Part shown: positions 36,587 through 46,368 of the stretch, piece after piece | Layout: each line of letters opens with the position of its first letter | Numbering within the stretch: position 1 is the stretch's first letter | Source: Polychytrium aggregatum | Taxonomy: Eukaryota; Chytridiomycota; Chytridiomycetes; Polychytriales | NCBI RefSeq assembly: GCF_025602895.1 | Contig: NW_026516339.1 | Coordinates: 45,975 to 109,974, forward strand | DNA: 64,000 bases | Direction: 5' to 3' | The notes under the pieces: model-generated | The model's database searches: none | Told to the model about the DNA's origin: nothing | The model's input: only the letters and a program-made list of their open reading frames with translations | Position numbers and translations under genes: made by a program

Positions 36587-39500
36587 TTAAGAAGGCTTCC
36601 TGCGAGGAGCCCTGCGTGTGCTCTTTATTTGGGGCTCCTCGAGGTGTTTACCGTATTTACTCAGCTCCTCGGGTGCATGGGACAAGTCCTCCAGTGTTTG
36701 CCATGTGTTGCCCGAGTGTGGGTAACCAACCCACTTGACATAAAACCGAAGTGACCCATCAGCCACTTTCTTGTGCCTCACGATCCTTTCGACTTCATAT
36801 TCTTGAGTATAGTATTGTCCGAGGTCGTCTTCCAGTGGTGCGTCGTCCGGGACACCTTCGTCGGCGTCGGGGAACTGTGCTGGACTGCGGGTCGTGTGGC
36901 GACGCAGCTTGGACACATGGAAGACAGGATGGAGCTTGCTTCCAGGTGGCAAGTCCAACAGGTAGTTGAGGGGACTGGGTCGGGCCGCTATCTTGAACGG
37001 TCCTCGGTACTTGGGCAACAACTTCTTTGACTGGGCTTCGGGGACCTTGATGTTGTCGGCGTCCAGGTAGACAAGGTCTCCAACTTCAAAGGAGACATCC
37101 TGGTGTCGGCGGTCGTAGTACTTCGCCATCACTTGTTGCGCATCCGTGAGCGCGTCGGCGATCATCTTGTGTCGGACTTGATGATCTTTGACAAAGGCAC
37201 TTGGTTTGGGAGGCAATCCAGCCGTGGACTCGGTCAGTGTCAAGGAGGTGGGAACATCAGGCTGGAATCCGTAGAGCGCCTCAAAGGGGCTCAAGCCAGT
37301 TGTGCTCGACTTGGCGGTGTTGTATGCAAACTCTGCATGACTCAGCTGTATGTCCCAGTCGTCTTGGCTGGTCGAGGCGTATGTCCTCAGGTATTGCTCG
37401 AGGGTGCGGATCGTCCGCTCGGACTGTCCATCCGTTTGTTGGTGGTGCGAGGTTGACATGTTCAGCTTGGTGCCGAGATGGTCGAACAGACTTGTCCAAA
37501 ACAAGGAGGTGAATCGGGGGTCTCGATCACTGACGATGGACTTTGGGAGGCCGTGGTGCTTGAACACATGCTTGAAGAACAGCAGTGCAAGGTCAGGCGC
37601 GGAGCATGTCGTCTGGCACGGCACAAAGTGTGCCATCTTGCTGAACCTGTCGACAAAGACAGCGATTGCATCGTGGTCCAACTTGGTCGTCGGTAGATGC
37701 GTGATGAGATCCATGGACATGCTGGTCCAGGGGCGGTCGGGAACAGGCAGGGGTTGCAGCAATCCTTGCTCTCGGGTCGTGCGTGACTTGACCATCTTGC
37801 AGGTATGGCAGGACTCGATGTACTTCTCGACGGTGCGCTTCATTCCAGGCCAGTATGCGACTTTGGCCAGTCGGTCGTATGTCTTCTCGACTCCAAAGTG
37901 TCCAGCGAGGGGCGAGTCGTGGACCTCTTGGAGCAACTTGGTCTTCAACGACGGAATGTCCGGCACACAGACACGGCTGTCCTTCTTCAGGAGGAGCAGG
38001 CCATCACGCACTGTGTACTCGGATGATTCGTCGTCCTTGGGGAGCTTAGACACCTTTCGGAACAGTTCTCCGAACTGTTTGTCGTTGGCGATGTTGTCTC
38101 GGACAACATCCAGCATCGTGTTGTCGACACTGACAGTCGACTCGTACAGTGACGCCAATTGGTAGTCGGGGCGTCGGGACAGTGCGTCAGGCACCACATT
38201 GAGTTTGCCTTTCTGGTATACAACCTCGTAGTTGTACTCGGCGAGGAACTCCATCCATCGCGCTTGGCGTCGGCTCAGGTTCTTCTTGGTGTCGAGGTAA
38301 CGCAGTGACTGGTGGTCCGTCACAATCTTGAAGGGCTTGGCGGTACCGTGGAGGTACACTCGGAACTTCTGCAGCGCGTAGATGATCGCAAGCTGCTCCT
38401 TCTCGTGCACGGGATAGTTGATCTCGTGTTGGGACAGTTTGCGCGACTCGAAGGCAACGGGCCTTCCCTCCTGCATCAAAACAGCTCCCACCGCAAAGTC
38501 GGAGGCGTCGGTGTGCACGGAGACATCCGTGTTCGGGTCGAACACAGCGAGGACAGGAGCGTTCGTCAAGGCGTGCTTGAGGGTCTCGAACGCTTGGCGT
38601 TGTGGGTGGTCCCACACGAAGGGGCACTCTTTGCGGAGTAGGTCTGTGAGTGGACCGGCAGTGCGCGCCAGATCGGGGATGAATCGGCGGTAGTAGTTGA
38701 CGAGACCGAGAAACGACTGCACGTCAGAGACGCATGCGAGCGGCGGCCACTCGACCACAGACTTGACCTTGGCGGGGTCGACTTCGATTCCTCTTCCTGA
38801 GACAACGTGTCCCAGGAACGGGACTTGATTCTTGAAGAACTCACACTTGGACAGTTTGGCATACAACTTGTGCTCGCGTAGCTTGGCCAGCACGCGGGCG
38901 ACATGACCTTCATGGGTCGCTTCATCCTTGCTGTACACAAGGATATCATCCAGGTACACGATGACAGAGTTGTCGAGCTCTTGGCGGAACACATCGTTCA
39001 TCAGCTGCATGAACGTGGCAGGTGCGTTCGTCAATCCGAACGGCAGCACTAGGAACTCGTACAGTCCGTAGCGAGTCCTGAAGGCGGTCTTGTGGACATC
39101 ATCCTCGTGGATGCGGATCTGATGGTAGCCTGAGCGGAGGTCTATCTTGCTAAAGACCTTTGCTCCACTCAGACGATCCATCAACTCGTCGATCCTGGGC
39201 AACGGGTAGGTGTTCTTGATGGTCTGTTTGTTTAGTGCGCGATAGTCGACGCACATCCTGAGATCACCTTCTTTCTTCTTGACAAAGAGCACTGGTGCAC
39301 CATACGGTGACTGGCTCGGGCGGATGAACCCATGGGCGAGGAGGTCATCCAACTGGCGCTTGAGTTCGTCCATCTCCGTCAGCGACAGTTGGTACGTCGG
39401 TCTTGACGGAGGCGACGAGCCTGGTTCGATGTCGATGCGATGATCGACGGTGCGTTGGGGTGGCAGGCATTGTGGCAACTGGTCGGGGAATACGTCCTTG

Positions 39501-40498
39501 TACTCGTCGAGCAGCTTGGTCACCACAGGCGGGGGACCGGGACCGGCTTGGTCGGTGTCGTCGACCTCACGCACGACACAGAGGAACGACGTGTCCTTCT
39601 TGATCAGCCTCTTGAATTGCATGGCTGAGAGGAGAGGTGGCATGTTGGGTGAGGCCATGCCCTGCAGGACAATGTCAGGGCCAACACGGACAGTGCGGCC
39701 TTTCCAGTCGACGACTGGAGTCGGCTCGGCACGAGCAAGCCAGCTCATGCCGAGGATGGCATCGAACTTGGTGTCGATCACTTGGAACAACAGGACAGGA
39801 TGGTACTTGGGATGGAGGGCCACTCGCAGGACCACTTGGTGTGTGCACTGCTGCACACGATCGTCTGCAAGCGCCACACTCATCGGCGACTTCTTCTTGG
39901 TTGCATGTATGTTGAGCTCCTGGAGCAAGCGTCTGCTGACAAAGTTGCAGCTTGCTCCAGAGTCCACCATCATTCGGACGGTGTGACCTTGGACGGTGGC
40001 AGGGAGGTACAGCAGGGACTCTTCATGGTCCTCCTGCACAGCCTCCTGCACCATGACTTGACTTGGGGGAACGGGCGACACTTGGTCTTGGTTGGCTTCA
40101 TCACGGCCACTCGGACATTTTGGATAGGGTTCGGCCATTGCGGGGGCCTGCGGCGTCAGCACGCCATTGCACACGACGTCCACGGCTTGCGGACACATGT
40201 CGGAAGCATCCGACACACACGACTTGACAGGGGTGAGGGCACAGGCGGTCCTGTCCCTCAAGGGTTCTTGATTTTCTTTTTTGTTTTGGTTTTCAATTTT
40301 GGTTTTCTCTTCACGTTCGTGGAGAGGCAGGCGGCTTGCGCCACCATGCACCTCTCGCACGACGCACAACACTTGGTTTGTTTCTCCTTCGGGGGAGGGG
40401 GCGAGGTGAACTTCCTCTGGAGACGCGTGGACTGCATTGAGCAATCCACGGCGTTGGTCTCCTACTAGGGCTCCAGAGCCACCTAGTAGGGTCGGCCG
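36587..40498 (-). CDS. pol: G2 Pol (complete)
   Basis: Minus strand; about 1303 residues from the slip site, or 1310 from the ATG at 40519, which overlaps gag. Protease (VDSGASCNF), reverse transcriptase ([22 protein letters not shown]), RNase H ([15 protein letters not shown]), HHCC integrase ([12 protein letters not shown]), DDE core ([34 protein letters not shown]) and a chromodomain ([29 protein letters not shown]). No frame break. With B1 and B2, one of three apparently competent elements here. Confidence 0.95.
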   Translation of the reverse strand, partial: RPTLLGGSGALVGDQRRGLLNAVHASPEEVHLAPSPEGETNQVLCVVREVHGGASRLPLHEREEKTKIENQNKKENQEPLRDRTACALTPVKSCVSDASDMCPQAVDVVCNGVLTPQAPAMAEPYPKCPSGRDEANQDQVSPVPPSQVMVQEAVQEDHEESLLYLPATVQGHTVRMMVDSGASCNFVSRRLLQELNIHATKKKSPMSVALADDRVQQCTHQVVLRVALHPKYHPVLLFQVIDTKFDAILGMSWLARAEPTPVVDWKGRTVRVGPDIVLQGMASPNMPPLLSAMQFKRLIKKDTSFLCVVREVDDTDQAGPGPPPVVTKLLDEYKDVFPDQLPQCLPPQRTVDHRIDIEPGSSPPSRPTYQLSLTEMDELKRQLDDLLAHGFIRPSQSPYGAPVLFVKKKEGDLRMCVDYRALNKQTIKNTYPLPRIDELMDRLSGAKVFSKIDLRSGYHQIRIHEDDVHKTAFRTRYGLYEFLVLPFGLTNAPATFMQLMNDVFRQELDNSVIVYLDDILVYSKDEATHEGHVARVLAKLREHKLYAKLSKCEFFKNQVPFLGHVVSGRGIEVDPAKVKSVVEWPPLACVSDVQSFLGLVNYYRRFIPDLARTAGPLTDLLRKECPFVWDHPQRQAFETLKHALTNAPVLAVFDPNTDVSVHTDASDFAVGAVLMQEGRPVAFESRKLSQHEINYPVHEKEQLAIIYALQKFRVYLHGTAKPFKIVTDHQSLRYLDTKKNLSRRQARWMEFLAEYNYEVVYQKGKLNVVPDALSRRPDYQLASLYESTVSVDNTMLDVVRDNIANDKQFGELFRKVSKLPKDDESSEYTVRDGLLLLKKDSRVCVPDIPSLKTKLLQEVHDSPLAGHFGVEKTYDRLAKVAYWPGMKRTVEKYIESCHTCKMVKSRTTREQGLLQPLPVPDRPWTSMSMDLITHLPTTKLDHDAIAVFVDRFSKMAHFVPCQTTCSAPDLALLFFKHVFKHHGLPKSIVSDRDPRFTSLFWTSLFDHLGTKLNMSTSHHQQTDGQSERTIRTLEQYLRTYASTSQDDWDIQLSHAEFAYNTAKSSTTGLSPFEALYGFQPDVPTSLTLTESTAGLPPKPSAFVKDHQVRHKMIADALTDAQQVMAKYYDRRHQDVSFEVGDLVYLDADNIKVPEAQSKKLLPKYRGPFKIAARPSPLNYLLDLPPGSKLHPVFHVSKLRRHTTRSPAQFPDADEGVPDDAPLEDDLGQYYTQEYEVERIVRHKKVADGSLRFYVKWVGYPHSGNTWQTLEDLSHAPEELSKYGKHLEEPQIKSTRRAPRRKPS

Positions 40499-40504
40499 TT
40501 TCCC
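40461..40504 (-). promoter_or_regulatory. G2 -1 frameshift signal
   Basis: Mirror copy of the G1 signal: GGGAAAC at 40504-40498, 7-nt spacer, stem at 40490-40482 and 40469-40461, gag stop in the first arm. Confidence 0.87.
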
Positions 40505-41304
40505 GACTTCATGGGGCACTCCTTGGCCTGGTGTCCCGGTCGGTGACAGAAGAAGCAGGAACCATGGCGGAGGTCCTCCTGCTTCTGTCTGTCCTTGGGG
40601 GAGACAGTGGCAGCTTGCTGGAACCGGGAGCGGGGAGGGCCACGAGCCTCCATGGCGTTGACGTCAACGTCCATGGGCTCAGGCATGGGTCTTGCGGGCG
40701 GGGCCGGGCGAGGCGGACGGGCTGGGACGTGATGAGACCGATGGCCGCCTGCCAGCTGCGGGTAGAACTGGCGGCCATGGTACTGGACGTTGTCGAGGTT
40801 CTCGGCAACGTCCATCATCACGTCCAGGGACTTGCGGGCATCAGGGTTGCTGGCGATGTACTCTCTGATCTTGGGCTTGAGGCCCTTCTGGAAGAGGTAC
40901 ATCGCATCAGCAGAGCCCAGCTCCTCAATCTGGGAGGAGAGGTCTTCAAACTCCTCGATGTAGCGGGTCACAGAACCACGCTGCACGAGAGAGTATAGCT
41001 TGTCACGGGCAATGAGTTCAGCATTGGGGCTGCCGAAGCGGCGACGGAGGCGGTCCTTGAAGTCGTCAAACACACCTTCGCTCTGCTCGTCGAACCCTTG
41101 GCGGCGGTACCAACGGTACGCCTGGTCCTTTAAGCAGAGCTTGGCGGCGACGATGTGGTGGGTGGGGGCGACTTGGGCAGCATCGAGGTAGTCCTCGAGT
41201 TGCTGCAGCCAGTCCTCCACCGAGGAGGAGCGGCTCTTCCCAGTAAACACTGGGGCACGGAAGGTCTTGAGGAAGGCTTCCGGAAGTGGGCGGGGGTTGC
41301 TCAT
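40483..41304 (-). CDS. gag: G2 Gag
   Basis: 273 residues with the same translation as G1 Gag: capsid domain, PMDVDVN linker and CCHC knuckle. Intact; start at [15 protein letters not shown], followed by the frameshift signal. Confidence 0.94.
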   Translation of the reverse strand: MSNPRPLPEAFLKTFRAPVFTGKSRSSSVEDWLQQLEDYLDAAQVAPTHHIVAAKLCLKDQAYRWYRRQGFDEQSEGVFDDFKDRLRRRFGSPNAELIARDKLYSLVQRGSVTRYIEEFEDLSSQIEELGSADAMYLFQKGLKPKIREYIASNPDARKSLDVMMDVAENLDNVQYHGRQFYPQLAGGHRSHHVPARPPRPAPPARPMPEPMDVDVNAMEARGPPRSRFQQAATVSPKDRQKQEDLRHGSCFFCHRPGHQAKECPMKSGNGRPY

Positions 41305-41426
41305 GGCAGGGGCAGGCTCCAGGGACAGAGAGGAGAGTCGGTCGGCAAGAGAGGCGGGATCCAGCTTGAGGATCTAGAAAGAGGACAAACAGGACGAAAA
41401 CAAGACGAGGATTTCCGATGCTACCA

Positions 41427-41735
41427 TGTAACGTCCACTACTGGGACGTTGGGGCAAGACGGGGAGGGAGGGGGTACAAGACAAGACAGGACGGGGCAGA
41501 ACAGGGCGGTGCTAGGCTACTCTAGCGGACGGGTGAGCTCGGGGAGCACTTACGTTTATTCACGATAAAACCGAACTCCAGACAAACGGGGGGAACGGGG
41601 GCAACCCGCAGGTATACCCTGCGGTGGCCTGCCTGCGGTGCGTGAAAACGCAAAGCGCAGCACAGGTCACGACCCACTGCGCCGCGCAGTACGCGCAGTA
41701 CGCGCAGCACAGCGTCGGAGATACCATCTCCTACA
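41427..41735 (-). repeat. G2 5' LTR (309 bp)
   Basis: Reverse complement of the G1 LTR, followed inward by the tRNA-type primer site (41426-41409). Confidence 0.94.
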
Positions 41736-41740
41736 CCCGT

Positions 41741-44355
41741 TGCCCAGGATCGACGAGTTGATGGATCGTCTGAGTGGAGCAAAGGTCTTTAGCAAGATAG
41801 ACCTCCGCTCAGGCTACCATCAGATCCGCATCCACGAGGATGATGTCCACAAGACCGCCTTCAGGACTCGCTACGGACTGTACGAGTTCCTAGTGCTGCC
41901 GTTCGGATTGACGAACGCACCTGCCACGTTCATGCAGCTGATGAACGATGTGTTCCGCCAAGAGCTCGACAACTCTGTCATCGTGTACCTGGATGATATC
42001 CTTGTGTACAGCAAGGATGAAGCGACCCATGAAGGTCATGTCGCCCGCGTGCTGGCCAAGCTACGCGAGCACAAGTTGTATGCCAAACTGTCCAAGTGTG
42101 AGTTCTTCAAGAATCAAGTCCCGTTCCTGGGACACGTTGTCTCAGGAAGAGGAATCGAAGTCGACCCCGCCAAGGTCAAGTCTGTGGTCGAGTGGCCGCC
42201 GCTCGCATGCGTCTCTGACGTGCAGTCGTTTCTCGGTCTCGTCAACTACTACCGCCGATTCATCCCCGATCTGGCGCGCACTGCCGGTCCACTCACAGAC
42301 CTACTCCGCAAAGAGTGCCCCTTCGTGTGGGACCACCCACAACGCCAAGCGTTCGAGACCCTCAAGCACGCCTTGACGAACGCTCCTGTCCTCGCTGTGT
42401 TCGACCCGAACACGGATGTCTCCGTGCACACCGACGCCTCCGACTTTGCGGTGGGAGCTGTTTTGATGCAGGAGGGAAGGCCCGTTGCCTTCGAGTCGCG
42501 CAAACTGTCCCAACACGAGATCAACTATCCCGTGCACGAGAAGGAGCAGCTTGCGATCATCTACGCGCTGCAGAAGTTCCGAGTGTACCTCCACGGTACC
42601 GCCAAGCCCTTCAAGATTGTGACGGACCACCAGTCACTGCGTTACCTCGACACCAAGAAGAACCTGAGCCGACGCCAAGCGCGATGGATGGAGTTCCTCG
42701 CCGAGTACAACTACGAGGTTGTATACCAGAAAGGCAAACTCAATGTGGTGCCTGACGCACTGTCCCGACGCCCCGACTACCAATTGGCGTCACTGTACGA
42801 GTCGACTGTCAGTGTCGACAACACGATGCTGGATGTTGTCCGAGACAACATCGCCAACGACAAACAGTTCGGAGAACTGTTCCGAAAGGTGTCTAAGCTC
42901 CCCAAGGACGACGAATCATCCGAGTACACAGTGCGTGATGGCCTGCTCCTCCTGAAGAAGGACAGCCGTGTCTGTGTGCCGGACATTCCGTCGTTGAAGA
43001 CCAAGTTGCTCCAAGAGGTCCACGACTCGCCCCTCGCTGGACACTTTGGAGTCGAGAAGACATACGACCGACTGGCCAAAGTCGCATACTGGCCTGGAAT
43101 GAAGCGCACCGTCGAGAAGTACATCGAGTCCTGCCATACCTGCAAGATGGTCAAGTCACGCACGACCCGAGAGCAAGGATTGCTGCAACCCCTGCCTGTT
43201 CCCGACCGCCCCTGGACCAGCATGTCCATGGATCTCATCACGCATCTACCGACGACCAAGTTGGACCACGATGCAATCGCTGTCTTTGTCGACAGGTTCA
43301 GCAAGATGGCACACTTTGTGCCGTGCCAGACGACATGCTCCGCGCCTGACCTTGCACTGCTGTTCTTCAAGCATGTGTTCAAGCACCACGGCCTCCCAAA
43401 GTCCATCGTCAGTGATCGAGACCCCCGATTCACCTCCTTGTTTTGGACAAGTCTGTTCGACCATCTCGGCACCAAGCTGAACATGTCAACCTCGCACCAC
43501 CAACAAACGGATGGACAGTCCGAGCGGACGATCCGCACCCTCGAGCAATACCTGAGGACATACGCCTCGACCAGCCAAGACGACTGGGACATACAGCTGA
43601 GTCATGCAGAGTTTGCATACAACACCGCCAAGTCGAGCACAACTGGCTTGAGCCCCTTTGAGGCGCTCTACGGATTCCAGCCTGATGTTCCCACCTCCTT
43701 GACACTGACCGAGTCCACGGCTGGATTGCCTCCCAAACCAAGTGCCTTTGTCAAAGATCATCAAGTCCGACACAAGATGATCGCCGACGCGCTCACGGAT
43801 GCGCAACAAGTGATGGCGAAGTACTACGACCGCCGACACCAGGATGTCTCCTTTGAAGTTGGAGACCTTGTCTACCTGGACGCCGACAACATCAAGGTCC
43901 CCGAAGCCCAGTCAAAGAAGTTGTTGCCCAAGTACCGAGGACCGTTCAAGATAGCGGCCCGACCCAGTCCCCTCAACTACCTGTTGGACTTGCCACCTGG
44001 AAGCAAGCTCCATCCTGTCTTCCATGTGTCCAAGCTGCGTCGCCACACGACCCGCAGTCCAGCACAGTTCCCCGACGCCGACGAAGGTGTCCCGGACGAC
44101 GCACCACTGGAAGACGACCTCGGACAATACTATACTCAAGAATATGAAGTCGAAAGGATCGTGAGGCACAAGAAAGTGGCTGATGGGTCACTTCGGTTTT
44201 ATGTCAAGTGGGTTGGTTACCCACACTCGGGCAACACATGGCAAACACTGGAGGACTTGTCCCATGCACCCGAGGAGCTGAGTAAATACGGTAAACACCT
44301 CGAGGAGCCCCAAATAAAGAGCACACGCAGGGCTCCTCGCAGGAAGCCTTCTTAA
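41741..44355 (+). CDS. pol: G1 Pol, C-terminal part
   Basis: Continues reverse transcriptase from [20 protein letters not shown] through YLDDILVYS, RNase H, HHCC and DDE integrase and chromodomain to the stop at 44355. Same translation as in G2. Separated from the protease half by G2. Confidence 0.94.
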
Positions 44356-44364
44356 GTGTGGGAG

Positions 44365-44673
44365 TGTAGGAGATGGTATCTCCGACGCTGTGCTGCGCGT
44401 ACTGCGCGTACTGCGCGGCGCAGTGGGTCGTGACCTGTGCTGCGCTTTGCGTTTTCACGCACCGCAGGCAGGCCACCGCAGGGTATACCTGCGGGTTGCC
44501 CCCGTTCCCCCCGTTTGTCTGGAGTTCGGTTTTATCGTGAATAAACGTAAGTGCTCCCCGAGCTCACCCGTCCGCTAGAGTAGCCTAGCACCGCCCTGTT
44601 CTGCCCCGTCCTGTCTTGTCTTGTACCCCCTCCCTCCCCGTCTTGCCCCAACGTCCCAGTAGTGGACGTTACA
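44365..44673 (+). repeat. G1 3' LTR (309 bp)
   Basis: Same as the G1 5' LTR; followed by the GGCAA target duplication and F gag. Confidence 0.94.
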
Positions 44674-44895
44674 GGCAAAATCTTGGATGGCGGGGCTCTC
44701 CGTTGCAACGAGGCTGGCGAACCAGTCTGCGGGTGGTCCGGCGAGCAATGTGCCCACAAGGCCCACCCGGTGACGGTCCGTGGGGTAGCGGGCCTCGTGG
44801 ATGGACAGGATGATCTTGACTTGGGTCAGGAAGGAACGGAAGCGACGACGGTTGCCGTCAAATGGGTCAGGGAGGCGGAGAGGAGCGTCGGCCAT
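44674..44895 (-). CDS. gag: F Gag, N-terminal part
   Basis: Minus strand from MADAPLRLPDPFDGNRRRFR (44895): start of the capsid domain (FLTQVKIILSIHEARYPTD, GPPADWFASLVATESPAIQD), then the G1 LTR. The 74 codons here plus 182 at 33184-33729 give one uninterrupted 255-residue Gag. Confidence 0.9.
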
Positions 44896-44911
44896 GGCAG
44901 GCAGGGTAAGG

Positions 44912-44921
44912 AGAGGAATCA
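44912..44921 (-). other. F self-priming primer-binding site
   Basis: Minus-strand TGATTCCTCT pairs over 10 nt with AGAGGAATCA in the F LTR (45102-45093), which starts 38 bp downstream of TATAAAG (45140). Confidence 0.7.
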
Positions 44922-44923
44922 AA

Positions 44924-45248
44924 TGTCACGGACGGGCAGGGCTGGAGAGGACGGAACGGCGGGCGAGGCTCGAGCGAAGGCAGGACGGAAGCGAGGCGAC
45001 GGCAGGGCGGAAGCAGGACGGGATCGGGGGGACGGGGACTGGAGACGGTCGTTTATTTGGCGAACGACGCAGGGCAAGGCGGAGAATACAGGTGATTCCT
45101 CTTGCTGGGCCTCTCGGGCGACGGGGATGGCGCCTTTATATAGTTTGGGCCCAGCAAGAGTCGGTGCGGGGAACCGGGTCGAGGTTCTCACGCTGCGTCG
45201 CTCAGTCTGCGTGCACGCGCTATGTGACGAACACGCCGGTTCGTCACA
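44924..45248 (-). repeat. F 5' LTR (325 bp)
   Basis: Minus strand TGTGACGAACCGG...CCGTGACA, with a TATATAAAG box at 45142-45134. Its outer end (45248) is the right border of the retrotransposon island; the expected target duplication AGATG (45249-45253) has its partner outside the window. Confidence 0.85.
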
Positions 45249-46063
45249 AGATGGCTCCCAAGCGAAAGACACCACCCAGGCGACCAAGTGGATCCAGAGC
45301 ACCCACAAGATCCTTGGTCTGCAGGAATGGATGAGCACCACACCGAGCCCCAAGATCCCCGGGGTGTCTTCCTTCCTGCGATACATTCGCCATGTGTTCG
45401 ATGGAGACATGCTGGACAAACAGCTGTACTTCAGCCTGACTCGGCGACGGCGATTCAAGCGACTCGATCTCTACGGCAAGCGACAGCGCACTGTCCACGA
45501 GATGTGCAAGCAAGTCATCGACCAGGCACCAAAGGAGACCGAAGTGGTGATTGCCTTTGGGAATGCCTCCTGGAAGCAAGGGAAGGGATATGCCTCCAGT
45601 CCCAGGAGACTCAGGTTCGCCAAGTACTTTGAGCAGTTCCACCACCACCAGAGACGACCACCAGACCGATCCGTCTCCAAGATCCATGTGTGCTCGGTGA
45701 ACGAGTTCAACACATCCCAGGTATGCTCACACTGCCGGGAATTCAAGCGACTCGAGAAGGTCGAGCATCTTGATATCGAGAAACCACATTATGTACGGAG
45801 CTGTGCAAGCTGTCATACGCTGTGGGATCGAGACATCGATGCAGCCAGGAACATGATCTCGGTATGCCAGTCGATAATCGTCACAGGAGATCGACCGGGT
45901 GTATTCAAGACTGTGCTTCCCAAACCAACCAAAACCACTCGATTGCCAACGAAGACAGGAGTGCAATGCCATGGCCTACCCGCTGGGCCTACAGTCAGTC
46001 AGCGGGCTTCAGACATCTGAAGCCAGGAAGGAACTGTCCCGTTTCTTTCTGGATAGACTGTAA
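45249..46063 (+). pseudogene. Fanzor (TnpB-like RNA-guided nuclease) relic, copy 1
   Basis: An open frame of about 257 codons to 46020 gives the C-terminal half of a Fanzor/TnpB-type protein. It shows a basic helical stretch (LTRRRRFKRLDLYGK), the core strand EVVIAFGNASW (about 45540-45573), the VNEFNTSQVCSHC motif (about 45693-45734), a second CxxC in RSCASCHTLW, and the RuvC-III box DRDIDAARNM (about 45829-45858). The two CxxC pairs form the target-nucleic-acid zinc finger of this family. The Glu in NEF would be the rearranged RuvC glutamate described for Fanzors (recalled, not checked). The RuvC-I half with the first catalytic Asp is absent; the F LTR abuts the left end, so it is lost or displaced by F. 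A short frame at 45251 (MAPKRKTPPRRPSGSR) could be a nuclear-localisation start. Nonfunctional as it stands. Confidence 0.82.
46005..46063 (+). ncRNA. Candidate guide-RNA scaffold hairpin at the Fanzor copy 1 3' end
   Basis: GGCTTCAGA-CA-TCTGAAGCC (46005-46024) is a perfect 9-bp stem overlapping the stop codon. It is followed by the shared terminal sequence TTTCTTTCTGGAT-ACTGTAA, ending at 46063, where homology to copy 2 stops. In TnpB/Fanzor loci the guide RNA overlaps the ORF 3' end and runs to the element end. That this is such an RNA is inference. Confidence 0.4.
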
Positions 46064-46368
46064 GTATCTTGTTCCTTGAGTATGTCGACAGTGGATGCCG
46101 GGTCGCCCATATTCTGGGCAGTCCACTTCGGGGTTGCCATCCCTCTTGGGATGGTCGATGGGAGGTGTTTGACTCCCTTGCAAAGTGTGTGTGTGTGTGT
46201 GTGTGTGACGGCGAGAGGCTTCTCGCCTTCCCTCGGGGTCTCTCGCCAGAGACTGCTCTTCTCGCCGACCGAGGTGGCTCCGAGAGCGCGTTTTTTCGTT
46301 CTCGCTCATTCACTCACCCTCGCATCACTGCATGGACAGGACGACGGAGCATGCGCCGAGATGGTGTA
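46064..46368. other. Spacer between the two Fanzor relics, with (GT)n
   Basis: No gene seen. Holds a GT dinucleotide run (46185-46207) followed by two small inverted repeats, GGCGAGA/TCTCGCC (46209-46226) and GTCTC/GAGAC (46231-46246). Confidence 0.6.

Larger units (their letters stand above)
36269..41735 (-). mobile_element. Element G2, intact Ty3/gypsy chromovirus (5467 bp)
   Basis: A complete minus-strand copy of G inserted in G1 reverse transcriptase, target duplication CCCGT (36264-36268, 41736-41740). 309-bp LTRs at 36269-36577 and 41427-41735. Length and translations equal those of G1, so the two are near-identical and inverted, making two perfect or near-perfect inverted repeats of about 2.5 and 2.9 kb. 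Confidence 0.95.
33735..44673 (+). mobile_element. Element G1, Ty3/gypsy chromovirus, interrupted by G2
   Basis: 309-bp LTRs (33735-34043, 44365-44673), target duplication GGCAA (33730-33734, 44674-44678). Without G2 and one copy of CCCGT it is 5467 bp, exactly the length of G2. Gag intact; pol split at [10 protein letters not shown]. Its primer site is tRNA-type, unlike families A-F. Confidence 0.95.
1..45248. mobile_element. Nested LTR-retrotransposon island (Ty3/gypsy chromoviruses)
   Basis: The whole stretch is explained by eleven Ty3/gypsy elements or parts of them, from seven families named A-G here. LTRs begin TGT and end ACA. Complete insertions have exact 5-bp target duplications: B1 GGTCG, B2 GTGAC, A1 GCTGG, G1 GGCAA, G2 CCCGT. 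Removing each insertion restores the reading frame of its host element. Nesting is F>(E>C3>D>(A2>C1>A1>B1; B2); G1>G2). The right border is the F 5' LTR end at 45248. The left border is outside the window. Confidence 0.95.
31131..45248 (-). mobile_element. Element F, Ty3/gypsy, interrupted by E and G1
   Basis: The outermost visible element: 5' LTR 44924-45248, gag split by G1 (33735-44673, duplication GGCAA), frameshift site, pol cut by E at 31130. Its 3' end is beyond the window start. It is the oldest layer by nesting, yet its visible reading frames are still open. Confidence 0.92.

Noticed and set aside
44662-46020. 452-codon open frame on the plus strand that includes the Fanzor part
   Set aside because: Its first part runs antisense through F gag and the F LTR; only the part after 45248 is Fanzor-like.
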